Origin: Cantharellus purpuraceus
Taxonomy: Eukaryota; Basidiomycota; Agaricomycetes; Cantharellales; Hydnaceae
Direction: 5' to 3'
DNA length: 64,000 bases
Assembly (NCBI GenBank): GCA_025174535.1
Contig: JALBUN010000047.1
Span: 434,001-498,000 of the forward strand
The notes under the pieces were generated by a model. It did not search any database. It saw only the letters and a list, made by a program, of their open reading frames with translations, and was not told the DNA's origin. The stretch's first letter is position 1; each line of letters starts with the position of its first letter. A program made the position numbers and the translations under genes. Below, one piece after another: positions 34,712-44,528 of this stretch.

Positions 34712-37069
34712 ACCACCTTCCAGTGGTTCATGAATGATACCTTCACCGACCTCCTCAATGTTACCATCCTCATTTACTTAGATGACATTTTGGTATATTT
34801 GGATAATGAAGAAGAACATCGGACACACGTCTGAGAAGTACTCCAATGTCTCTGAAAACATGGCCTCTTCACCTGCGCCAACAAATGCAAATTCCACTCT
34901 GACTCAGTTGAGTATCTAGGCTATATCCTCTCCCCTGCAGGACTGACAATGTCCAATGACAAAATCAAAGCCATACAGGAATGGCCAGAACTGCAGAAAG
35001 TCAAAGACATACAGTCCTTCCTGAGGTTTACCAACTTCTACCACCGCTTCATCTACAACTACTGTGATATTACTGTTCTGCTCACCTGACTTACTAGGAA
35101 GGGTATCCAATGGAATTTCACTGACAAATGTAGACAGAGCTTTGAGACCCTGAAGAAGGCCTTTACCTCAGCTCCAATACTGACTCATTGGGTTCCAGAC
35201 ATCCCTATCCTATTAGAGACCGATGACAAAGAGCTCCTTGCCATATATGAAGCCTTCCGGATATGGAGACACTACCTTGAAGGTCCCTCCAATCCAGTGG
35301 ACATCATAACTGACCACAAGAACTTGGAATACTTCTCCACAACAAAACTGCTCACCCGGAGACAAGTCCGATGGTCCGAATACCTATCTCAGTTCAATCT
35401 CATTATCCGTTTCCATCCAGGTCGACTCGGAGCAAAGCCTGACGCGTTAACTAGACAATGGGATGTCTACCCTAAAGAGGGGAATAGCAACTATGCCACT
35501 GTAAACCCACACAACTTTCATCCTGTGTTTACTAACAAGCAGCTGGCATCCTCCCTACGAGCATCCACCCTCATGACTCCCACCCTCCGAGCTGTCACCA
35601 TTATGGACATCAACCAACTCCACTCTGACATCTGCTCATCACTCCGATCTGATCCTGTTGCAGTTAAACACTTGGACAACCCTTCCAATCCGAAATGGTC
35701 ACTTGACCCTGAAGGACACCTCTGACACAACAACCGGATATATGTCCCTGACACCAATGGTTTCTGACTCTGAGTTTTGCAGTATTACCATGATCACCTG
35801 ATCTCGGGCCATTTCAGGCAAAATCACACACAAGGATTAATCTGATGAGACTACGTATGGCCAAAAATGTGAGAATACATTCAACACTACTGTAACTTCT
35901 GCACCACATGTATGCGCTCAAAATTGCAAAGGCACAAACCCTACGGAACGCTTAAGCAACTTCCGGTCCTGGAGCAACCATGGAACTCCATCTCCATGGA
36001 TTTCATAGAGAAGCTCCCCCCATTGCTTGGATATGACACCATACTCATGATTGTTGACAGGTTCACTAAACAATCACTATTTATTCCGATGCATGACACC
36101 ATCACCTCTGCCTCACTAGCTAAGTTGTTCGTTCTCCACGTTCTCTAAACATGGAGTCCCATCGCATGTCACATCCGATCAGGGTTCAGAGTTTGTGTCC
36201 TCCTTCTTCTGCACATTAGGAAAGGCTCTCGACATGAAACTTCACTTCACCTCCAGATACCATCCTGAAGGAAACAGACAAACGGAACAAATGAATCAGT
36301 CCCTGGAGCAATATCTCCGAGTCTATTGTAACAACAAGACAACTGGGCTGAACTACTTCCGATAGCAGAGTTTGCCTACAACAATGCTCCGAACATGACT
36401 ACTGGTGTCTCTCTGTTCTTTGCTAATAAAGGCTATCATCCGAACATCTCTGTCCACCCTGAGAAAGAACTTGCCTCCACCAAAGCCCGCCAATTCATAA
36501 CCGACCTCAATCAACTACACCAACATCTCTGAGAAACCATCTCCGATGCCCAGAAACAATATCAAGTCTCCGCAGACTGACGCTGCATTCTGGCTCTGGA
36601 CCTGCAAATTGGAGACAAAGTATTTGTTAAGGCCGAACACTTCTGGACCACCTGCCCATCGAAGAAACTCTCCGAGAAATACTTAGGTCCTTATGAGGTC
36701 ATTGCTTGCACAGACAGCAGGTCCTTCACCCTCCACCTCCCGGACCACTTCTGAGCAGTTCATCCGGTCTTCCATATATCAATGCTCGAACCTGCTACTA
36801 CGAACGAGATCTCTGGTTGCACACAACCCCCACCTCCCCCAATCATCATTGAAGGAGACAATGAATATGAGATATCTGAGATCCTGGACTCGGAGATCGA
36901 CCATCGATACAAGTGCAAGCTCCAGTACTCAGTCAAATGGACTGGATACGAAGGCACCAATGAAGAGTCCTCATGGATCTCCATGTCCGAACTCGATCAT
37001 GCATCCGAATCCGTCTCTGACTTTCACTCCACTTATCCAGACAAACCTGGCCCTCTTATGAATCTTTAA
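34712..37069 (+). pseudogene. Gy1 copy A: rest of pol (RT, RNase H, integrase, chromodomain)
   Basis: Resumes the reverse transcriptase with [11 protein letters not shown], then the catalytic ITLIYLDDILVY region and KCKFHSDSVEYLGYIL. A deletion removes the start of RNase H (LLETD joins DKELLAIYEAF). Next come DHKNLEYFSTTKLLTRRQVR, the integrase with SMDFIEKLPP, the DQGSEFVSSFF region and AEFAYNNAPN, and a chromodomain (DNEYEISEILDSEIDHRYKC, VKWTGYEGTNEESSW). Many stops and frameshifts, most explained by CG to TG/CA changes against copy D. Confidence 0.8.
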
Positions 37070-37222
37070 GTTCAATTACAAATGCTAATTCTATTATTTC
37101 ACATCATCATTTTATTACAAGTCACAAGGGAAATTACCAGCCTGCCCAAAAAACTCCAAAGGAATATCACTCTGACTCATTTTTCTCCACTCTGAAATTT
37201 ATAATCATTTTCATTTTTATTT

Positions 37223-38589
37223 TTATACATCGCGTTTCCTTTTCCCCTTTCCCTTATCTACCTCAGGCTCCATCTCCGACTCATCATCACTCTCTACATC
37301 CGACACCCAATCTTTCTCATTCCCCATGTCCGAATCCTCGTCCAAAGGAGCCATGAACTTCCACAACCAATGTAACTTGGCCGTCCGCCAACCCTCCAGA
37401 ACCTCCTTCTGTTTCATCATCTTCACCAAGTCCGCTAGCAACCCCTCCGTCTGCCGGAGGTGCTCCGACTGCAGGTTAACCAGCCGGATAAGCTGGCCTG
37501 GGCGCAGAGATGCGCCCTGTACCTGCACCGGTCGTTGCCCCTTCCAATCCAACACCGCTACCCCTGGCTGCCACAGCACCCATCTCCATCCACCACTTTT
37601 TGGTCGGATGACCTTCTGTTTCTTTCTCCACCCCTCCTTGTACCACTAGTTGGGGCTTGACGCTCCGACTCCAGGGATCGAACTTTCCATCGATTCTACA
37701 CCCTCTGATCTGCCTCCCGCTTCTCCGTATCAGCACTTGGGTACGCCTCCAATGAAAAGACCGCAACGTCAAGATTCTTCTTGGTGGTAGCAGCATAGAG
37801 CTCCGCTCTTTTGCAAGCATTGACCATGGCTACCCAAGCCATCTCCTCATAACAATTTGAAGTTGGATCCAGCTCTGCATCTGTCCCAACATCCACACCC
37901 ACCTCAGGCTCCGCATTTGCATCCAGCTCCATATTGGCATCGGGATCCGCCTCCACCTCTGCCCTCTCCGCCTCCACCGCTTCATCTTCCTCAGCTGCAC
38001 CCAACCCAAATAATGGCCGTGCCTGCGGATGTAATGGCGAGTCCACCGCAGTGACAGTTGTCGGACAAGCTGTCTCCATCCGCGTAATGGAGATGATGGT
38101 GACCTCGGGGGTCCCTGTCCGCATAGGCACACTTGGACTTCCTGGGCTGGTTGCCCCTGCCCCGGTCACCTCCTCCTCTACCTCCATGGTGGCTTCTAGC
38201 TCGTGCACCTGCTCCTCCACTTCCTTCAGTCTCACAGCCTCCATCGCAGCCGCAAGTTCCTTGACCCTGCGGGCTCTCTTGGCCTTTGCTTCCTCCTCTT
38301 TCCTTCTCCATTCCATCTCCACCGCCTCTTTCCACCTCTGCTCCTGCTCCTCCTTCCATCTCCGTTCCGCCTCCTCCTCCTCCTTCCGTCTCCATTCCGC
38401 CTCCTCCTCCTCCTTCTGTCTCCATTCCGCCTCCTCCTCCTCCTTCCATCTCCATTCTGCTTCCTCCTCCTCTTTCCGTTTCCGCTCCTCTTCCTCTTCC
38501 TTCCATCGGGCCAAGAGCAACTGCTCAAGCTCGGCCACGCTCATGCTTGCCAAAGGGTTTGACATTGTTGAGGATAAGACCTCAATCAT
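37223..38589 (-). pseudogene. Gy1 copy A: antisense accessory gene, internally deleted
   Basis: Lies between pol and the 3' LTR, on the opposite strand. From MSNPLASMSVAELEQLLLAR it runs into repeats of the type KEEEEAEWRR, then an acidic part (DANMELDANAEPE) and AELYAATTKKNLDVAVFS, and stops after READQRV. About 290 bp present in copy D, including the cysteine cluster, are missing. The C-terminal part (LIRLVNLQSEH, FMAPLDEDSDMG, KGKGKRKRDV) remains in another frame. A TATA box, TATAAAA, sits at 38598-38604 on the same strand. Confidence 0.75.
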
Positions 38590-38706
38590 GCCCCTCCTTT
38601 TATATGTCTCCAGACCCCCAGTATAACTCCGACTGCACCCAACTGTCTCACCTATTCAATCCACGGACATGAGGCCTCAGGGGCTCAGCCTTAAATGGAG
38701 AGATAC

Positions 38707-39219
38707 TGTTATGACTATATTCATTAACGTCCAGATCCCCATCCGATCCACTCAGATCCCCGCGCATATGAAATCTATACTCCATTTGGAAACCACCATC
38801 TCCATCTACCTGTCCGATTGTCACCACTGATTCTGCCCATCCATCTCCAGTTCCGATTGATGCATCAGCATCACCATAGGAACCCAGACATCCATCCCCA
38901 TCGGACTTGGACATACTCATGTAAGGCCGTCGGCCTCAGAGACCCATCACCGGAGTAATTATTATTAGATTTCAAAATATGTATTTAAGTTGCCCAACTG
39001 GGGACTTCATTCCCCAGTTTGAATATCAAATCATGCCTAGTTCCTAAGTCCAATCCTAACTCTAAGTCGTACTCCATCTCCAAAATCTTGGACACTGGTA
39101 TTAGTGAGGGTGCAGCACATAAGCTGAAGCCAAGTCCATTCCGACCCCCACGACATACTTCGACTCTGACCCGACCTCTGACCCAATCTCTGACCCCCAA
39201 TCAGACCTAGTGCGTAACA
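38707..39219 (+). mobile_element. Gy1 copy A: 3' LTR-A, 513 bp
   Basis: Starts TGTTATGACTATATTC and ends CTAGTGCGTAACA. Landmarks: tgatgcatcagcatcacc, ttattattagatttc, a TATTTAA box, and cccagtttgaatat near the expected transcript start. It is followed directly by sequence of copy B on the minus strand, so there is no intact target duplication. Confidence 0.85.
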
Positions 39220-41248
39220 CACAGCAAGTGCATATGGACGTCATAGTCCAGTTTGGGGGGCGTAAATGTACACGAGTGAAAAGCAATTGGGTGGACTTGT
39301 CCGTCGTCCAGAGAGATGATGGACAGGATCGCGGCAAGTGCATAGTCGGAGGCATCGATCTCTAATAGGATAGGAACGTCTGGAACCCAATGAGTCAGTA
39401 TCAGAGCGGAAGTAAAGGCCTTTTTCAAGGTCTCAAAACTCTGTCTACATTCGTCAGTGAAATTCCATTGGATACCCTTCCTAGTAAGTCGGGTGAGCGG
39501 AACAGTGATATCAGAGTAGCCGTGAATGAAGCGGCAGTAGAAGTTGGCAAACCCTAGGAAGGACTGTACATCCTTGACTTTCTGGGGTTCCGGCCATTCC
39601 TGTATGGCTTTGATTTTGTCATCAGACATTGTCAATCCAGTCAGGGAGAGGATATAGCCTAGGTATTCGACCAAGTTGGAGTGGAATTCACATTTGTCAG
39701 CGCGGGTGAAGAGGCCATGTTTTCGGAGATGTCAGAGTACATCTCAGACATGTGTCCAATGTTCTTCTTTGTTGTCCGAATATACCAAAATGTTGTCTAA
39801 GTAAACGAAGACAGTCACATCAAGGAGGTCGGTGAAGGTATCATTCATGAACCTCTGGAAGGTGGCCGGAGCATTGGTTAGTCCAAAGGGCATGACGCAC
39901 CACTCGAAAGATCCATATCGTGTGCAGAAGGTCATTTTCCATTTGTTGCCTTCTCAGATGCAGACTAGATGGTAGGCATGTTGGAGATCTATTTTGGGGT
40001 AGATCTTAGACTTTCGAGGACTCTCGAGTAGGTCCACAGTGCAGGGTATTGGTCTTTCTTGGTGATCTTGTTGAGTCCATGGAAGTCGATGCATAGACGG
40101 AGTGATCCATCCTTTTTGCGGACAAATAGGACTGGAGCTCCATGGGGTGATAGGGATGGGCAGATGAAGCCCATGGCAAGTTCTCATCTATGAATGTTCA
40201 GAGAGCCAGTAGCTCTTTTTGGGATAGTGAGTAGATAGGGTCAAGCGGAGGGGTGGAGTTGTCCTCCAGTTCAATCTTGAGATCGTATGGTCAGTGTTCT
40301 GCTAGGGAGTTGGCTTTAGACTTGCTGAACACATCAGCAAACTCATGATACTCCTTAGGAACCATAGATAGGTCTGGCAGAGTTGATCGGGCGGAACGAG
40401 CGGTGAGGAATATTGGATCGGAGAGGTGAACCTGGAACATGTGAGAACCATCCAGTTTGCTTAGTCTGGCAAAGACCATAGCGTCCACCAGTGATATAAA
40501 CGGCAGGGTAGACAGAGTATCTATCGGAGCGGAGTCAGTGGAGGCGGAAGATAGTTTCACACCTAAAGTTGCTGGCGACGTCGGGGATGACACAGCCTGT
40601 ACTGGAGAACAGAATGTGATATGGCCCGATGCCCAGTCAATCAATGGATTGTAGCAGGTGAGCCAGTTATGTCCGAGAACCACAGAACAGCTGGAGTCAA
40701 GCAGAGTAACATAGAATGTAAGGTTCTGGATTTCTCTGACAGAAAAACGGATAGACAGATCTATAGCTCGTGAAATAACAGCATTAGTAGTGCCATCAAA
40801 TAATTGGAGTGATATTGGAGTTATGGTGTATGTATGAAGTTTATGTAAATCAGAAAAAGAGGAATCAAGGAAACAATGAGTAGAACCAGAGTCAATTAAT
40901 GCTTGAATAGTGGTATCAGGAATGGAGTTGGAGTAGATGAGGGGGGTAAGGGAGTTGGAGTGGGAAAGAGTGGATGCATTCAGGCAGACCTCATTTGTCA
41001 TACGGGGAGTACCAACGCAGCCCTCAGCCTGTACAGAGGCTATAGGACTGCTTACTATTTTTTTGGGTCCATCACTTTTGCGTCGGACTTGTCCGTTGTG
41101 GCATTGGCGGCATGGCCCTTTGCCTTTGCTGTGGATGAGGTTGCCTTGTTGCAATCCTTGGCTTGTTGGCCAGGCTTTCCGCAGAACAGACAGAGGTTGT
41201 TGTCCATGTGGCACTGGCATTCCTGCTGGGTAAGTTTTCCGTCCTTCC
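39220..41248 (-). pseudogene. Gy1 copy B: gag end, protease, reverse transcriptase, RNase H start
   Basis: On the minus strand: a CCHC knuckle, CHMDNNLCLFCGKPGQQAKD (about 41230-41170), retropepsin [40 protein letters not shown], reverse transcriptase ([54 protein letters not shown] with DN instead of DD) and RNase H start EIDASDYALAAIL. It is cut at 39219, inside RNase H, by copy A's LTR and at 41249 by element C's LTR. The protease is intact (309 codons), but stops separate it from reverse transcriptase. Confidence 0.8.
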
Positions 41249-41763
41249 TGTTATGACTATATTCATTAATGCCCAGATCCCCATCCGATCCACTCAGATC
41301 CCCACGCATATGAAATCTATACTCCATTTGGAAACCGCCGTCTCCATCTACCTGTCTGATTGTCACCGCCAATTCCGCCCATCCGTCTCTGGTTCCAATT
41401 AATGCATCAGCATCACCATAGGAACCCAGACATCCATCCCCATCAGACTCAGACATACTCATGTAAGGCCATTGGCCTTGGAGACCCATCACCAGAGTAA
41501 TTATTATTAGATTTCAAAATATGTATTTAAGTTGCCCAACTGGGGACTTCATTCCCCAGTTTGAATATCAAATCATGCCTAGTTCCTAAGTCCAATCCTA
41601 ACTCTCTAAGTTGTACTCCATCTCCAAAATCTTGGACACCGGTATTAGTGAGGGCGCAGCACATAAGCTGAAGCCAAGTCCATTCTGACCCCCACGACGT
41701 ACTCCAACTCCGACCCGACCTCCAACCCAATCTCTGACCCCCAATCAGACCTAGTGCATAACA
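41249..41763 (+). mobile_element. Gy1 element C: 5' LTR-A, 515 bp
   Basis: TGTTATGACT...GTGCATAACA. Contains a TATTTAA box (41524-41530) and, 27-38 nt after it, cagtttgaatat (41557-41568), which is the exact reverse complement of atattcaaactg just after the LTR. It interrupts copy B gag at its left edge. Confidence 0.85.
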
Positions 41764-42736
41764 GTATATTCAAACTGCCATGCTCACTCCTACCAATGCC
41801 ACAATCCACCGCCAATTCCAAATGCACACAAACCGTTGAGGTGCCCGCTCCCAGCATCGACACCATCCCTGAGGTCATCGAAGAACCAATGGACCACATA
41901 GAGGCCATCAATGAAGAAGACAACACCCCACCCTCTCCAAATCTGGTGCAAGCCATCTCCCTGCTCGCCAGCAGCATCCGTAACCCACAAGCTCCTAAGT
42001 CCCAGACCAAGGTCTGAGAACCTGACCCCTTCAATGGCTCCAATCTGTGAAAGCTCCAGCCATTCTTGGTGCAATGCCGGTTGAATTTCCACAACCACCC
42101 CGACGCGTTCACATCCAATCAGGCGAAGGTCACCTTCACCATGTCCTATCTCAAGGGCACCACACTGGACTAATTTGAGCCAGCGCTCATGGATGACTCT
42201 GATGACCTGATATGGTCAGATGACTACTCCAACTTCATCTCCGAACTTCAGACCAATTTCAGTCCTTACAACCCCAAGGCCAATGCCAAGAATGAACTCG
42301 ATCAACTTCAGATGAAGGAAAATCACAAAATTGCAAAATACATTGTGAGTTTCCAGCAGCTAGCCCCAAAAGTCCAATGGGGCGACGCTGCACTCCAATG
42401 CCAATTTTACATTGGACTCCCATCCCACATCAAGGACAAGATATCACGCATTGGTAAGCCAGATACTTTGGTTACCCTTCGCAAGCTCGCCCAATCCATT
42501 GACACCCATTATTGGGAACGTCAATCCGAGGTCTCCCGTGAAAATTTGGCCAACAACAAATTGGACAAATCATCAGACAAGACCCCAAAGTCCAACAAGG
42601 GGTCCAATAAGAGGACCACCACCAACTCAGGCCAGAAGTCAAACACTGGTAATGCTGCCACTTCCGGTTCCAGTCAGAACAATTCTGGCACCAGCAATAA
42701 CTCTGGAACTTGCAAGAGGACTCTGGACCTCTCCAT
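41764..42736 (+). pseudogene. Gy1 element C: gag, truncated
   Basis: Two frames separated by stops: VPAPSIDTIPEVIEEPMDHI, SPNLVQAISLLASSIRNPQ, then DPFNGSNL.KLQPFLVQCRL, and the core 42189-42782 with WSDDYSNFISELQTNFSPYN, LQMKENHKIAKYIVSFQQLA and QCQFYIGLPSHIKDKISRI, which is a Ty3 retrotransposon Gag. The Asn/Ser/Thr-rich end is cut before the zinc knuckle by an inverted LTR-A. Confidence 0.8.
41766..41777 (+). promoter_or_regulatory. Gy1 self-priming primer-binding site
   Basis: atattcaaactg begins 3 nt after the LTR end and pairs over 12 nt with cagtttgaatat in the LTR at 41557-41568, close to the expected 5' end of the RNA. This is the arrangement of Tf1-type self-primed elements. It does not resemble a tRNA 3' end complement, which would start TGG. 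Confidence 0.65.
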
Positions 42737-43241
42737 TGGGGGTTGGAGATTGGGTTGGAGGTCAAGTCAGAGGTCGAGTTAGAGTCAGAGCACATCGTGA
42801 AGGTCGGAACAGACTTAGCTTCAGCTTATGTGCTGCGCCCTCACTAATACCAGTGTCCAAGATTTCGGAGATGGAGTACAACTTAGAGAGTTAGGATCGG
42901 ACTTAGGAACTAGGCATGATTCGATATTTGAACTGGGGAATGAAGTCCCCAGTTGGGCAATTTAAATACATATTTTGAAATCTAATAATAATTACTCCGG
43001 TGATGGGTCTCCAAGGCCGACCCTTACATGAGTATGTCCGAGTCTGATGGGGATGGATGTCTGGGTTCCTATGGTGATGCTGATGCATCAATTGGAACCA
43101 GAGACAGATGGGCGGAATTAGCGGTGACAATCGGACAGGTAGATGGAGATGGCGGTTTCCAAATGGAGTATAGATTTCATATGCACAGGGATCTGAGTGG
43201 ATTGGACGGGGATCTGGGCATTAATGAATATAGTCATAACA
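42737..43241 (-). mobile_element. Gy1 LTR-A, minus strand
   Basis: Ends (plus-strand view) gaatatagtcataaca at 43241. The left end lacks about 20 bases of the full LTR terminus. It is followed on the right by the 3' internal part of a Gy1 element, so it is the 3' LTR of a minus-strand element whose antisense gene starts at 43383. Confidence 0.8.
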
Positions 43242-43343
43242 GTATCTCCCCATTTAAGGCTGAGCCCCTGAGGCCTCATGTCCGTGGATTGAATAGGTGA
43301 GATGGTTGGGTGCAGTCAGAGTTATACTGGGGGTCTGGAGACA

Positions 43344-43875
43344 TATAAAAGGAGGGGCATGATTGAGGTCTTATCCTCAACAATGTCAAACCCTTTGGCA
43401 AGCATGAGCGTGGCCGAGCTTGAGCAGTTGCTCTTGGCCCGATGGAAGGAAGAGGAAGAGGAGCGGAAACGGAAAGAGGAGGAGGAAGCAGAATGGAGAT
43501 GGAAGGAGGAGGAGGAGGAGGAGGCGGAACGGAGATGGAAGGAGGAGGAGGAGGAGGTGGAACAGAGATGCAAGGAGGAGGAGGAGGCAGAATGGAGACG
43601 CAAGGAGGAGGAGGAGGCGGAATGGAGACACAAGGAGGAGGAGGAGCAGAGGCAGAAAGAGGCGGTGGAGACGGAACGGAGAAGGAAAGAGGAGGAAGCA
43701 AAGGCCGAGAGAGCCTGCAGGGTCAAGGAACTTGCAGCCACAATGGAGGCCGCAAGACTGAAGGAAGTGGAGGAGCAGGTGCACGAGCTAGAAGCTGCCA
43801 TGGAGGTAGAGGAGGAGGTGACCAGGGCAGGGGCGACCAGTCCAGGAAGTCCAAGTGTGCCGATACGGACAGGGA
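43344..43875 (+). pseudogene. Gy1 antisense accessory gene, 3'-truncated copy
   Basis: TATAAAA at 43344-43350, then the ATG of MSNPLASMSVAELEQLLLAR at 43383. The Glu/Lys/Arg repeat block follows, then RVKELAATMEAARLKEVEEQ and TSPGSPSVPIRTG. The frame is undamaged up to 43875, where a minus-strand LTR-A cuts it. In this copy the gene lies on the plus strand because its element lies on the minus strand. Confidence 0.75.
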
Positions 43876-44426
43876 TGTTACGCACTGGGTCCGATTGGGG
43901 GTTGGAGATTGGGTTGGAGATTGGGTTGGAGATTGGGTTGGAGATTGGGTTGGAGATTGGGTTGGAGTTGGAGTACGTCGTGGGGGTCGGAATGGACTTG
44001 GCTTCAGCTTATGTGCTGCGCCCTCACTAATACTGGTGTCCAAGATTTCGGAGACGGAGTACAACTTAGAGAGTTAGGATTGGACTTAGGAGCTAGGCAT
44101 GATTCGATATTTGAACTGGGGAATGGAGTCCCCAGTCGGCAACTTAAATACATATTTGAAATCTAATAATAATTACTCTGGTGATGGGTCTCTGAGGCCG
44201 ATGGCCTTACATGAGTATGTCTGAGTCCGATGGGGACAGATGTCTGGGTTCCTATGGTGATGCTGATGCATCAATTGGAACTGGAGACAGATGGGCGGAA
44301 TCAGCGGTGACAATTGGACAGGAAAATGGAGACGTAGCAGTTTCCAAATGGAGTATAGATTTCATATGCACGGGGATCTGAGGGGATCGCACGGGGATCT
44401 GGGCGTTAATGAATATAGTCATAACA
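43876..44426 (-). mobile_element. Gy1 element D: 3' LTR-A (minus strand), 551 bp
   Basis: Plus-strand view: TGTTACGCACTGGGTCC...GTCATAACA. It is longer than other copies because of a 12-bp minisatellite near its left end. Right of it begins the 3' internal part of element D. Confidence 0.85.
43902..43968. repeat. 12-bp minisatellite within LTR-A
   Basis: The unit gggttggagatt is repeated about five times in tandem. Other LTR-A copies have one or two units (for example 42740-42765), so it expanded in this copy. It reads as short repeats in all frames; none is a real protein. Confidence 0.8.
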
Positions 44427-44528
44427 GTATCTCTCCATTTAAGGCCGAGCCCCTGAGGCCTCATGTCCATGGATTGAATAGGTAAGACGATTGGGCGCGG
44501 TCGGAGTTATACTGGGGGTCTGGAGACA

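Noticed and set aside
35701..35820. Classical RIP (CpA to TpA) as the cause of stop codons
   Set aside because: Copy comparison shows TG in one copy opposite CA in the other at the same sites, which is explained by an ancestral CG; CpA to TpA is not the main pattern.
38203..38672. Long Ser/Pro/Leu-rich frames opposite the Glu/Lys-rich repeat block (also 43276-43885 and 44461-45183)
   Set aside because: They are antisense or shifted readings of a purine-rich repeat, which stays open in all frames; only the frame starting MSNPLASMSV has a conserved start and TATA box.
43902..43968. CRISPR-like regular repeat
   Set aside because: The units are 12 bp, contiguous, without spacers, inside an LTR of a eukaryotic retroelement; a minisatellite.
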